In this document: positions 32,504-41,180 of the stretch, in pieces | Layout of the letters: every line of letters starts with the position of its first letter | Numbering within the stretch: position 1 is the stretch's first letter | Assembly (NCBI GenBank): GCA_016187725.1 | Contig: JACPJE010000234.1 | Coordinates: 1 to 49,611, forward strand | Direction: 5' to 3' | Origin: Candidatus Latescibacterota bacterium | GTDB taxonomy: Bacteria; Latescibacterota; UBA2968; UBA8231 | Length of the DNA stretch: 49,611 nt | Made by a program: the position numbers and the translations under genes | Notes under the pieces: generated by a model | The model's input: the letters and a program-made list of their open reading frames with translations, nothing else | The model's database searches: none | Told to the model about the DNA's origin: nothing

Positions 32504-32944
32504 GTGAAGTTGTCCCTTCGAGAAAGACGACTTCCCAGGTCATGGGCCTGGCTCTTGATCTGCCTTTGCATCGGCGAGAGCCTATTGCCCGACATGGTGC
32601 TCTGCGTGGAGGCCGACGGCCGCCTGGCGGTGGAACCAGCCGTCGAGGGCAAGTGCAGAGACCTGGTTCAAGCGGTCCCCGCAGGGGAGGACTTTGGGGG
32701 GTTCGTCTCCACTCCCCGCTATTGCGAATTCTGTCAGGATCTCCCCCTTGCCAGCGGCGCTACCTTTCGACTGCCCTGTCCTGTCCCAACCCGAGTACCC
32801 CTGCTCGCAGTGCCCGTGATGACGATCCATTCCCTGCTCCAGCCGCTGCCAGTAGCATCGCTCCATACCAACACTCTCGCTCTACCCCTTCCTGCCCCTT
32901 CTGCCGCCCTCCTCGCGCTCCGCAGCACTATCCTATTGATCTGA
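32504..32944 (+). CDS. Small secreted cysteine-containing protein preceding metal efflux genes
   Basis: Hypothetical. One hydrophobic N-terminal segment (SWAWLLICLCIGESLLPDMV) is followed by LCVEADGRLAVEPAVEGKCRD and RYCEFCQDLPLASG, a C...C...CxxC...D.PL pattern that I have seen in small exported proteins encoded with heavy-metal efflux operons, then a second hydrophobic stretch near the C-terminus. GTG at 32504 is one possible start; TTG at 32468 or 32510 are alternatives, and no ribosome site decides. It ends 91 nt before the TolC-like gene and could be the first gene of that operon. Low GC bias evidence; treat as tentative. Confidence 0.5.
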   Translation: MKLSLRERRLPRSWAWLLICLCIGESLLPDMVLCVEADGRLAVEPAVEGKCRDLVQAVPAGEDFGGFVSTPRYCEFCQDLPLASGATFRLPCPVPTRVPLLAVPVMTIHSLLQPLPVASLHTNTLALPLPAPSAALLALRSTILLI

Positions 32945-33035
32945 CCCTCTGCGCCTAGAGCCATTGGCGCGGTAGCCCCAGGGCTGCTGCCGCCTTGTTT
33001 GTCGGTTTCCACTCATCGCACAGAGGACTTCTGTT

Positions 33036-34286
33036 ATGCTGAAATACCCCTTGCCTACCCTGGGCATAGGCTTGCTCTTGTCGTTTGCCAGTGTCGATTA
33101 CCTGGCAGCCGAGCCGCTCTCCCAGGACCAGGTGATTCAACTGGCCCTGGACCACAACCCCCGGATCACGGCTGCCCAACAGGCCTGGGAAGCGGCCCGC
33201 GCCCGGATCTGGCCAGCGCGGATGCTCCCCGACCCAGAACTCTCCTTTGAATACGAAACCCTGCCAGAAGCGCTCCGCCTGAACCGCTTCGGCGAGCGCA
33301 GCATCGGGGTCACGCAGACCCTGGAGTTCCCGGCCAAGCCCTACCTGCGGGGCCGGGTCGCGCAGCGAGAGGCCCAGGCCACCTGGCGCGAGTACGAGAC
33401 GATCCGCATCGAAGTCACCGCTGAGGTGGCGCAGGCCTATGCCCGGCTCTGGGCCGGTCAGCGCCGGCTGGAATACGCCGAGGAGAGCCTCCGCCTGGCC
33501 GCCGATTTCCGCGACCGGACCCGAGTGCGGGTGGAGGCCGGGGATGCCTCCAGGGCTGAGGCGCTCAGGGCCGAGGTGGAGGCCGGGCGGGCCGAGGTGG
33601 AGAAGGCCGCTGCCCAGCAGCAGTTGGGCCAGGCCAGGGCAGGGCTGAATACCCTCCTGAACCAGGATCTATCCACTCCCATGGAACTGAGCGACGACCT
33701 GCACTACACCCCGATGGACCTTGACCTCCAGGATCTGCAGCAACAGGCCCTGGCCCACCGGCCCGATCTGCAGGGCTTCCGCGCTCGCCTGGAGGGCGCC
33801 CAGGTAGCGCAGCGCCTGGCCGCCTATGCGCTGCTCCCCGACCTCAACCTAGGGGTAGCTAGTCAGAAAATCCGGGGAGAGGGAGACTTCTGGAAGGCCG
33901 GCCTCAGTCTGAGTGTGCCGCTGTGGGCCTGGGGCAGGCAGCGGCCAGAGATCGCCGGGGCCAGGGCCACCGTGGCCCGCGCCCAGGCCGAACAAATCAC
34001 CTGGCGAAATCAGGTTCTGCTGGAAGTCCAGCAGGCACACCTGGCGGTCGAGACCGCCCAGCAGCAGGTCCAGCTCTACCGGTCCCGGATGTTGCCCAGC
34101 GCGGAGGAGGCGTACCGGTTTGTGCGCCGGCGTTACGATGAAGGCGGGACGAGTTACCTGGAGGTCATCGACGCGGGCCGGACGCTCACCGAGACGCGCA
34201 GGGCCTGGGTGGAGGTGTTGTTGGGCTATCACGAGGCTATGGCAGAATTGAAGCGGGCCGTGGGCGGGGGGAGGTTGGGGGAATGA
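33036..34286 (+). CDS. TolC-family outer-membrane efflux protein (CzcC/CusC type)
   Basis: A 416-residue outer-membrane channel of an RND metal pump. A signal peptide (to about residue 25, YLAAEP) is followed by two repeats of long helices: LALDHNPRITAAQQAWEAAR and LALAHRP-like QALAHRPDLQGFRARLEGAQ mark the two halves, with GVTQTLEFPAK and GLSLSVPLWAWGRQ the barrel strands. It forms the outer-membrane exit for the adaptor and pump genes downstream; the adaptor's first ATG overlaps its stop (GAATGA). Confidence 0.9.
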   Translation: MLKYPLPTLGIGLLLSFASVDYLAAEPLSQDQVIQLALDHNPRITAAQQAWEAARARIWPARMLPDPELSFEYETLPEALRLNRFGERSIGVTQTLEFPAKPYLRGRVAQREAQATWREYETIRIEVTAEVAQAYARLWAGQRRLEYAEESLRLAADFRDRTRVRVEAGDASRAEALRAEVEAGRAEVEKAAAQQQLGQARAGLNTLLNQDLSTPMELSDDLHYTPMDLDLQDLQQQALAHRPDLQGFRARLEGAQVAQRLAAYALLPDLNLGVASQKIRGEGDFWKAGLSLSVPLWAWGRQRPEIAGARATVARAQAEQITWRNQVLLEVQQAHLAVETAQQQVQLYRSRMLPSAEEAYRFVRRRYDEGGTSYLEVIDAGRTLTETRRAWVEVLLGYHEAMAELKRAVGGGRLGE

Positions 34287-35539
34287 AACCGAAAAAGCAG
34301 AGAGGGATACATATGCAGAGGTCAAAGTACTGGATGATGCTGGGGTTGTGCGCCGCGCTCTCGGGATGGTCGTGCGCTCAGGATGAGAGAGGTGAAAGCC
34401 GCGAAGCACATGGCGAATATGCAGCCGGGGAGAAGGCTCAGGAGGAAGGCCCCGGGCATTCAGAAGCAGTGGGAGACCACGGCGAAGTAGTCCTTTCCAG
34501 AGAAACCCTAGCCACCATCGGCCTGAAGCTCGTCGTTGTGGAGCAGCGGGCGATGGGCGCCCTGGTCCACACCACCGCCATCCTCAAGCCCAATGCCGAC
34601 CGCATCGCCCATGTCTCGCCCCGCATCCCGGGCCGGGTGGCCCAGAGCCTCGTCGCCCTGGGGCAGCAGGTGCGGCAGGGGGAGCGCCTCCTGATCCTGG
34701 ACAGCGTGGAGCTGGGGGAGGCCAAGTCCGCTTTTCGCAAAGCCCTGGCGCGGCTGGAGGTGGTCCGCTCCGGGTACGAGCGGGAGAAGCGCCTGTACGA
34801 GGAGGGGCAGATCGCCTCGGAAAAGGAGATGCTGGAGGCCAAGGGGGATTATCTGGAGGCCAAGGCCGAATTTGAGGCCGCCGAGGAGCGGCTGCACCTG
34901 TACGGGCTCTCTCAGGCAGAGATCGAGCGCATCAACGCGGCGCATGATCCGGAGGTGTCGCTCTTCGCGGTGACTGCGCCGCTTTCCGGCACGGTGGTGG
35001 AGAAGCATCTGACCCTGGGCGAACTCGTCGGCCCGGAGACGACCGTCTGTACCATTGCCGATCTTTCCAGCCTGTGGGTCATCCTCAACATCTACGAGAA
35101 GGATATCCCCAATGTCCATCCCGGCCAGCAGGTAGAGGTAAAGGTGGACGCCTATCCGGGGAGGAAATTCCAGGGCACCCTGACCTATGTGGGGTCCATG
35201 CTGGATGAGGACACCCGGACCACAGAGGCGCGGGTGGAGATCGACAATGCGGCCGGGGAACTGAAACCGGGGATGTTCGCCAGGGTGGCGCTGCAGACCG
35301 AAGTCTTCATGGATGCCCTGGCCGTACCCGCCGCGGCGGTGCAGCGCGAGGGCCAGGGGCAGGTGGTGTTCGTGGCGCGCGACGACACCGCTTTTGCCCG
35401 GCGGGTGGTGCAGGTGGGCAGGATCTTCGACGGCTGGGCCGAGATCACCGAGGGGCTGCAGGCCGGCGAGCAGGTGGTTGCCGAGGGCAGTTTCATCCTC
35501 AAGTCTGAGCTGGCCAAGGCCAGCTTTGGGGAGGAGTAG
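34283..35539 (+). CDS. RND efflux periplasmic adaptor (CzcB type)
   Basis: A 418-residue membrane-fusion protein: N-terminal signal segment (WMMLGLCAALSGWSCA), a His/Glu-rich linker (residues 30-60) that may bind metal, barrel-sandwich halves (HVSPRIPGRVAQSLVALGQQ ... FAVTAPLSGTVVEKHLTLGE), a helical hairpin between them and a beta-barrel with PAAAVQREG. ATG at 34283 overlaps tolC; ATG at 34313 (MQRSKYW) has a better GAGGGA ribosome site and gives a cleaner signal peptide, and may be the true start. The pump gene follows 2 nt later. Confidence 0.9.
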   Translation: MKPKKQRGIHMQRSKYWMMLGLCAALSGWSCAQDERGESREAHGEYAAGEKAQEEGPGHSEAVGDHGEVVLSRETLATIGLKLVVVEQRAMGALVHTTAILKPNADRIAHVSPRIPGRVAQSLVALGQQVRQGERLLILDSVELGEAKSAFRKALARLEVVRSGYEREKRLYEEGQIASEKEMLEAKGDYLEAKAEFEAAEERLHLYGLSQAEIERINAAHDPEVSLFAVTAPLSGTVVEKHLTLGELVGPETTVCTIADLSSLWVILNIYEKDIPNVHPGQQVEVKVDAYPGRKFQGTLTYVGSMLDEDTRTTEARVEIDNAAGELKPGMFARVALQTEVFMDALAVPAAAVQREGQGQVVFVARDDTAFARRVVQVGRIFDGWAEITEGLQAGEQVVAEGSFILKSELAKASFGEE

Positions 35540-35541
35540 CC

Positions 35542-38500
35542 ATGATCGACCGGCTCCTCGCCTTTTCCCTGCGCAATCGGGCCCTGGTGCTGATCGCCAC
35601 GGTCCTGGTCATCGGCCTAGGGGCGCGCGCCCTGCAGCAGATCTCCATCGACGCCTTCCCGGATGTCACCAATGTCCAGGTGCAGGTGATCTGTGAAGCG
35701 CCGGGCCGCTCGCCGGTGGAGGTGGAGAAGTTCGTCACCTTCCCCGTCGAAGTGGCCATGAGCGGCCTGCCCCGGTTCACCGAGTTGCGCTCCCTGTCCA
35801 AGTCCGGCCTGTCGATGGTCACGGTGGTCTTTGAGGACGAAGTGGACATCTACTTCGCCCGGCAACTGGTGCTGGAGCGCCTGATCGAGGCCAAGGAGAA
35901 GCTGCCCGAGGGGGTGGAGTCCTCACTCGGGCCAGTGTCTACGGCATTGGGAGAGATTTATCGGTACACCCTGGAGCCGCCCGCTGCTGGCCCGCTCAGT
36001 CAGGCCCAGCTCATCGAGCTGCGCACCCTGCAGGACTGGACCGTGCGTCCTCTGCTCAAGACCGTGCCCGGGGTGACGGATGTCAACTCCTTCGGCGGCT
36101 TTGTCAAACAGTACCAGGTGCTGGTAGACCCGGACCAGTTATTCAAGTACCAGGTCTCCCTGCGCGAGGTCTTTGAGGCCATTGCCGCCAACAACGCCAA
36201 TGCCGGCGGCGGCGTGCTCGAACACGGCGCTGAACAGTACCTGGTGCGCGGCCTGGGCCTGATCCAGGGCCAGGAGGATATCGAGAACATCGTGGTGGCT
36301 GAACGCGAGGGGGTGCCCATCTACGTGCGCCACCTCGCCCAGGTAGAGGTCGGCCCCGAGGTGCGGCAGGGAGCTGCGGTGAAGAATGGCCAGGGCGAGG
36401 CAGTAGCGGGGATTGTCTTGATGTTGCGGGGTAGCTCGGGCCGCGAGGTGGTGGAGCGGGTCAAGGAAAAGGTGACGCAGATCAATGACCAGGGGATTCT
36501 CCCCGGCGGGCTCAAGATCCAACCCTTCTACGACCGCTCAGAGCTGGTGGAGGCCTGCATCGGCACGGTCACCAGCGCGCTAGCAGAAGGAGCCGTGCTG
36601 GTCATCGCCGTGCTCTTCCTGTTTCTGGGCAATGTGCGCAGCGCCCTGATCGTGACCCTCACCCTGCCCCTGGCCATGCTCTTCACCTTCATCGTCATGC
36701 AGCAGGTGGGGTTATCCGCCAACCTCATGTCCCTGGGCGGGCTGGCCGTCGCCATCGGCATGATGGTGGACGGGTCGGTGGTGATGGTGGAGAACATCTA
36801 CCGCCTGCTCTCCGAGCGCCGGCAGGAGCACCTGAGCAAGGTGGCCCTGGTGCTGGACGCCTCCAGGGAGGTGGCGCAACCTTTGGTCTTTGGCATCCTC
36901 ATCATCATCCTGGTATTTTTGCCGCTCTTCACCCTGGAGGGACTGGAAGGCAAGATGTTTTCGCCCCTGGCCTTCACCATCGCCATCGCCTTGCTGGGGT
37001 CCCTGCTGCTCGCCCTGACCCTGGCCCCGGTGCTGTGCGCCTCCTTCCTCAAGGCCGGCCCGGAGCACGACAGCTTCCCGGTGCGCTGGGCCAAGCGGAT
37101 CTACCTGCCGGCCCTGCGCTGGTCCCTGCGCCGGCGCTGGCGGCTCACCGCAGGGGCGGTGGCGCTCCTGCTGGGCAGCCTGGCCTTCTTCCCCTTGCTG
37201 GGCACGGAGTTTATCCCTACCCTCGACGAAGGCTCGCTGGCGCCCCAGGTAATTCGCCTACCCAGCATTTCTCTGACGCAATCAATCCAGATCGAGAAGA
37301 TCGTGCAGCAGGCGTTGATGGAATTCCCGGAGGTGGAAGCAGTGGTTTCCAACATTGGCACCGCGGAGATTGCCATGGACCCCATGGGACCCAATGTCAG
37401 CGATCCCATCGTGGTGCTCAAACCCCGCAGCCAATGGCAGACCGCCCAGACCAAGGAGGAACTGATCGAGGCCATGCGCCAGCGGCTGGAAAAGATCCCC
37501 GGCGTGGTGTTCAACATCTCGCAGCCCATTGCCCTGCGGGTGGACGAACTCATCTCCGGGGTCAAATCGCAGATCGCCGTTGAGCTTTTCGGCGAGGATC
37601 TGGACCTGCTCAAGGCCAAGGGCGATGAAATCGCCCAGGTGGTATCCCAGGTGCGTGGGGTGGCGGATCTGCGGGCCGAGCAGGTCGCTGGGCAGCCCTA
37701 CCTCACCGTGGAGATCGACCGGCAACAGATCGCCCGCCACGGCATCAATGTGGCGGACGTGCAGGAGATCATCGAGACCGCGGTGGGCGGCAAGGTGGCC
37801 ACCGAGGCCTTTGAGGGCGAGCGGCGCTTCGGGGTGCTGGTGCGTTTCTCAGAGGAGCGGCGCAGCGATCTGGAGCGCATCGGCAATATCCTGGTGAATG
37901 CCCCGGACGGCACCCGGCTGCCCTTGGCTCAGTTGGCGAAACTATCCATAGAGGAAGGCCCGGTGCAGATCAGCCGCGAGGATGCCAAGCGGCGGATCGT
38001 GGTCGAGTGCAACGTGGAGGACCGCGACATCGGCAGCTTTGTGGCCGAGGCCCAGCAACAGATCCGGGCGCGCGTGGACCTGCCGCCCGGGTACTTCCTC
38101 ACCTGGGGCGGGGCCTTTGAGAACCAGCAGCGGGCCATGAACCGGCTGGCCCTCATCGTGCCGCTGACCATCGGGCTGATCTTCTTCCTGCTCTTCTCCA
38201 GCTTCAACTCCCTGCGCCAGGCCGGGTTGATCATCCTCAACCTGCCCTTTGCCCTCATCGGCGGCCTGATCGGGCTGTTTATCTCCGGGCAGTACCTGAG
38301 TGTGCCGGCCTCGGTGGGCTTCATCGCCCTCTTTGGGGTGGCGGTGCTCAACGGCATTGTGCTGGTGTCCTATTTCAACAAGCTCCGCCAGGAAGGCCAG
38401 TCCCTCGAAGAGGCGGTGCTGCACGGCTGCGAGTTGCGGCTGCGGCCAGTGCTGATGACGGCCCTGGTGGCGGCCCTGGGCCTCATCCCTCTGCTCTTTG

Positions 38501-38643
38501 CCACCGGCCCCGGCTCGGAGATCCAGCGGCCCCTGGCCACGGTGGTGGTGGGCGGTCTGGTGACCTCGACCTTATTGACCCTGCTGCTCCTGCCGACCTT
38601 ATACGCGTGGTTTGAGCAGCCCAAACCTGAAGCCGAACTCTGA
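35542..38643 (+). CDS. Heavy-metal efflux RND transporter (CzcA/CusA family)
   Basis: The 1033-residue proton-driven pump of the tripartite system. Both halves of the RND fold are present, including the N-terminal IDAFPDVTNVQVQVICEAPG and the helix-4 motif AIGMMVDGSVVMVENI (about residue 405). That motif lacks the DFG of the Czc/Cnr Co-Zn-Ni class and is closer to CusA-like and other HME subtypes, so the metal is uncertain (Cu, Ni or Co). The full operon, with the TolC-like and adaptor genes, exports metal across both membranes. RcnA in the same island supports nickel/cobalt; the P-type ATPase remnant after it supports a broader metal island. Confidence 0.92.
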   Translation: MIDRLLAFSLRNRALVLIATVLVIGLGARALQQISIDAFPDVTNVQVQVICEAPGRSPVEVEKFVTFPVEVAMSGLPRFTELRSLSKSGLSMVTVVFEDEVDIYFARQLVLERLIEAKEKLPEGVESSLGPVSTALGEIYRYTLEPPAAGPLSQAQLIELRTLQDWTVRPLLKTVPGVTDVNSFGGFVKQYQVLVDPDQLFKYQVSLREVFEAIAANNANAGGGVLEHGAEQYLVRGLGLIQGQEDIENIVVAEREGVPIYVRHLAQVEVGPEVRQGAAVKNGQGEAVAGIVLMLRGSSGREVVERVKEKVTQINDQGILPGGLKIQPFYDRSELVEACIGTVTSALAEGAVLVIAVLFLFLGNVRSALIVTLTLPLAMLFTFIVMQQVGLSANLMSLGGLAVAIGMMVDGSVVMVENIYRLLSERRQEHLSKVALVLDASREVAQPLVFGILIIILVFLPLFTLEGLEGKMFSPLAFTIAIALLGSLLLALTLAPVLCASFLKAGPEHDSFPVRWAKRIYLPALRWSLRRRWRLTAGAVALLLGSLAFFPLLGTEFIPTLDEGSLAPQVIRLPSISLTQSIQIEKIVQQALMEFPEVEAVVSNIGTAEIAMDPMGPNVSDPIVVLKPRSQWQTAQTKEELIEAMRQRLEKIPGVVFNISQPIALRVDELISGVKSQIAVELFGEDLDLLKAKGDEIAQVVSQVRGVADLRAEQVAGQPYLTVEIDRQQIARHGINVADVQEIIETAVGGKVATEAFEGERRFGVLVRFSEERRSDLERIGNILVNAPDGTRLPLAQLAKLSIEEGPVQISREDAKRRIVVECNVEDRDIGSFVAEAQQQIRARVDLPPGYFLTWGGAFENQQRAMNRLALIVPLTIGLIFFLLFSSFNSLRQAGLIILNLPFALIGGLIGLFISGQYLSVPASVGFIALFGVAVLNGIVLVSYFNKLRQEGQSLEEAVLHGCELRLRPVLMTALVAALGLIPLLFATGPGSEIQRPLATVVVGGLVTSTLLTLLLLPTLYAWFEQPKPEAEL

Positions 38644-38676
38644 GCAGGTACAATAAGCACAACCAGGAAGGTGGCT

Positions 38677-38775
38677 ATGCACTTCAAGATCCACGGGATG
38701 GATTGCGCCGAAGAAATCGCTATCCTCAACAGGATGCTCACTCCGCTTGGCTTTTTTGATTCGACAAAAATGTAA
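38677..38775 (+). pseudogene. Truncated N-terminus of a heavy-metal P-type ATPase (HMA domain stump)
   Basis: Starts MHFKIHGMDCAEEIAILNRM with a proper ribosome site (GGAAGGTGG), the first strand and metal loop (GMDCAEE) of the HMA domain of Cd/Zn/Co ATPases. After about 24 residues homology is lost and a stop follows in AT-rich sequence. The break is a likely deletion or recombination edge of the metal island. Confidence 0.75.
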
Positions 38776-39014
38776 TTATCTCTCCTTCTTCGATAAGCTC
38801 GACTCTATGCGCTCTATCCTTTTCTATCGCGAAAACCCCATTTTATATTATGTCAGTAAAAACTGGGGTGCCGCAGCGCAGCCCTTTCAAGGCCAGTAAA
38901 TTGTATAATAATTTGTTAATTCTTAACTTTTGATGCAGGTATTCCGTAATTTTAATTCCCCCTGCTCTGGGTGACAGGGCAGAGGGCGCAGCGATCTGCG
39001 GTGAATTCATTATA

Positions 39015-39054
39015 ACAGAATTGTATTTTTGAATCTCTTAAAATACAATTCTGT
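39015..39054. promoter_or_regulatory. Perfect inverted repeat, probable activator binding site
   Basis: ACAGAATTGTATTTT, 10-nt spacer, AAAATACAATTCTGT. It sits about 105 nt upstream of the sigma-54 promoter, where enhancer-binding activators bind. No run of T follows that would make it a terminator with a gene before it. Confidence 0.7.
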
Positions 39055-39159
39055 CGTGTCGAACCTGACTTCTCTATTCCCCTCCCCACGTGTTCTTATT
39101 CTTTTTAAGAAATGAAAACAATGAAGTTACAAGATAATCTGCCCTTGTAGGGTTCCCTC

Positions 39160-39173
39160 GGCACACCTTTTGC
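39160..39173 (+). promoter_or_regulatory. Sigma-54 (RpoN) promoter
   Basis: GGCACACCTTTTGC has GG and GC separated by exactly 10 nt, and TTGCA at the -12 block, close to the TGGCAC-N5-TTGC consensus. It would start transcription about 55 nt before the porin ATG. Confidence 0.78.
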
Positions 39174-39238
39174 AAACTAAACCCTTTCAAGCGCGAACTA
39201 CAGATCGTCGCCATTACTCTTTGCTAAAGGAGGAGCAC

Positions 39239-40309
39239 ATGTACGCAGCCCCATTCCGCCTCAAGGCTGCCCTGATCGGCGGTTGTATCGTGGCATTTTC
39301 CAGTGCTGGCGCCGAGTCGCCTGCGCTCAGCGGGTTTATCGATGCCACCTATAACCGGAATCTGCAATCTGGCGACAGCGGCCCCACGACCAACCAGCAC
39401 CACTCCTTCGACGCCCAGGCCAACTCCTTCCTCCTCAACGCCGTCCACCTGGCCGCTACTGGCAGCAGCGGCGAGGAATTGAGCTATGCCATCGAAGTCG
39501 ACATGGGCACCGACGCGGCGGCCATCAATTCGGGAGGGCTGGGCACCGGTGATGAAATGGACCTCCAGGAAGCCTATGTGACCTACCGCAAGCCCGACAG
39601 CAAGCTGGGCTTCAAGGCGGGGAAGTTCGTGACCTATAACGGCATCGAGGTGATCGAATCAGGAGCCAACCCTACGGTGACGCGCGGTTATCTCTTTGGC
39701 CTGGCCGAGCCCTATACCCATACAGGGATCGTGGCCACCTACCAGCTCAGCCAGGCGCTCGATGTACACCTCGGGGCAGTCAATGGTTGGGATCTCTTCG
39801 TGGACAACAACACCCGGCCGACCGGCGTGGTCAAGCTGGGCTACAGCGGGGGCGATCCCCTGGCGCTGACGGTCTCCGCGTACCTGGGGCCCGAGCAGGC
39901 CGGCAACACGGACGACAGCCGGATGAGCGTGGATGCCACCGGCGTCAGCAAAAGTGTCAAGAACTTGGATCTATGGTTCCAGGTCAATTACGGTTCAGAA
40001 GCCAAAGTCGCGGCAGGGGAGGATGCCTCGTGGCTGGGGTTTGGGCTCCAGCCCCTCTACCATTTTTCAGAGAAAACCTGCCTGGGGGTCCGGTACGAGT
40101 ACTTCAAGGACAGCGATGGCGCCCGCAGCGGCACCACCCAGGCCCTGCAGAATATCAGCATTGCCCCTGCCTATTACCTGACCAAGAGCCTGCTTTCCCG
40201 CTTGGAGGTCAGGGCTGACATGTCGGATGAGGACGTGTTCACCGACTCGGACGGCGAGGCGACTGGGCAACAGCTCCAGGTGGCCGCAGAGATGATCTAT
40301 TCTTTCTGA
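39239..40309 (+). CDS. Outer-membrane porin (beta-barrel porin-2-like)
   Basis: A 356-residue barrel: signal peptide (MYAAPFRLKAALIGGCIVAFSSAGA), then ALSGFIDATYNRNLQ and strands with repeated aromatic-glycine pattern, LQEAYVTYRKPDSKLGFKAG, GLAEPYTHTGIVATYQLSQ and GWDLFVDNNTRP, typical of the BBP2 family; it ends VAAEMIYSF with terminal Phe. It probably admits a small solute such as a carbon or nitrogen source. AAAGGAGGAG precedes the ATG. Regulation by sigma-54 is indicated by the upstream promoter, which links it to nutrient-type control. A terminator follows. Confidence 0.86.
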   Translation: MYAAPFRLKAALIGGCIVAFSSAGAESPALSGFIDATYNRNLQSGDSGPTTNQHHSFDAQANSFLLNAVHLAATGSSGEELSYAIEVDMGTDAAAINSGGLGTGDEMDLQEAYVTYRKPDSKLGFKAGKFVTYNGIEVIESGANPTVTRGYLFGLAEPYTHTGIVATYQLSQALDVHLGAVNGWDLFVDNNTRPTGVVKLGYSGGDPLALTVSAYLGPEQAGNTDDSRMSVDATGVSKSVKNLDLWFQVNYGSEAKVAAGEDASWLGFGLQPLYHFSEKTCLGVRYEYFKDSDGARSGTTQALQNISIAPAYYLTKSLLSRLEVRADMSDEDVFTDSDGEATGQQLQVAAEMIYSF

Positions 40310-40335
40310 GGTACTGCCTGCCGGCGACCAACAGA

Positions 40336-40367
40336 AAGGCCCCCGACCAAACAGGGTCGGAGGCCTT
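40336..40367 (+). terminator. Rho-independent terminator after the porin gene
   Basis: AAGGCCCCCGACC, AAACA loop, GGGTCGGAGGCCTT, followed by CTCTATTT. The stem has one mismatch. Confidence 0.82.
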
Positions 40368-40547
40368 CTCTATTTGCAGGTGCGCGACAATCCGCGCTTT
40401 GCGCAGGGACAAAAGAGTGACCGGCCAGTTCAGCGGTTGGGCGCTCTTAGCTCAACCCTGTCTAAAACGCGAAGTTGACGATTGGCAGAAAGCCTATGGG
40501 TTTGCCGCTCTTGTTGAAGTTGAGCAGGCCCAATTGGCAAGCAGGTG

Positions 40548-40577
40548 TTGACCCTGAAAAAGACTTTTTGCTATTTA
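40548..40577 (+). promoter_or_regulatory. Sigma-70 promoter of the lipoprotein gene
   Basis: TTGACC (40548-40553) and TATTTA (40572-40577), 18 nt apart and 34 nt before the ATG. Apart from it and the terminator, 40310-40610 shows no gene. Confidence 0.6.
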
Positions 40578-40610
40578 ACCGTATACCCTTTCAAAACAGG
40601 AGGCTGTCAA

Positions 40611-41126
40611 ATGAGCGCCAAGTTCGCCCGCACCTTGCTGACCGCCCTGAGCGTCTCGGCCCTGATCCTGGCCGGCTGCGGCGACGACGACGAGGACACC
40701 AGCCCGACTGGGAATGGCGGTGGCGGCGGCACCGGCGGGGCCATCAATTCCGGCAACGTCGCCCTTGTCCAGGGCGCCCTCACCAACGTCTTCACCAAGG
40801 CCCTGGCCCAAGGTCCCGGCACGCACAACGGGGCCAAGAGCGGTACCGTGAAGATCACCCTCTCCACCGGCAAGCCCGCCCAGGTGGGCCTCACCAGCGT
40901 CAAATACAGTGTGGTGTTCACCAACTACTCCGACGACGGGCTCCTCTATATCGACGGCCCCCTGACCATCAGCGGGAACCCGGCCACCCAGAGTTTCAAG
41001 TACGTCGGCGACCTCACCCTGTCGGGCACTTACGCCGCCAAGGTTGGCATCGATCTTACCATCGAAGGCGGCAAGCCCAGCGGCACCATCACCATCGACG
41101 GCCAGAAGTTCCCGGTCAGCGGCTGA
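40611..41126 (+). CDS. Lipoprotein of unknown function
   Basis: A 171-residue secreted lipoprotein with lipobox LILAGC (about residues 18-23), followed by acidic GDDDEDTS and a glycine linker that lifts it from the membrane. The rest is beta-rich (VGLTSVKYSVVFTNYSDDGL, GDLTLSGTYAAKVGIDLTIE), like an Ig-like or lipocalin-type domain with no catalytic motif. Aspartates at +2 and +3 might affect sorting in species with a Lol-type rule. AACAGGAGG precedes the ATG. It is transcribed alone. Confidence 0.8.
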   Translation: MSAKFARTLLTALSVSALILAGCGDDDEDTSPTGNGGGGGTGGAINSGNVALVQGALTNVFTKALAQGPGTHNGAKSGTVKITLSTGKPAQVGLTSVKYSVVFTNYSDDGLLYIDGPLTISGNPATQSFKYVGDLTLSGTYAAKVGIDLTIEGGKPSGTITIDGQKFPVSG

Positions 41127-41150
41127 TCCACCTCGCTCCATAAAACAAAA

Positions 41151-41180
41151 AGGGCTGCACCCTGCAGAGGGCGCGGCCCT
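41151..41180 (-). terminator. Rho-independent terminator overlapping the stop of the aldolase gene
   Basis: On the minus strand AGGGCCGCGCCCT, CTGC loop, AGGGTGCAGCCCT, then TTTTGTTTT. The stem includes the TAG stop codon. On the plus strand it can also fold after the lipoprotein gene, without a T-run. Confidence 0.75.

Larger units (their letters stand above)
38776..39238. other. AT-rich regulatory region before the porin gene, 463 nt
   Basis: No gene. Much richer in A and T than flanking DNA. It holds a perfect 15-bp inverted repeat (39015-39054), a possible related half-site (AAATTGTATAAT near 38897-38908) and a sigma-54 promoter (39160-39173). Confidence 0.7.
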
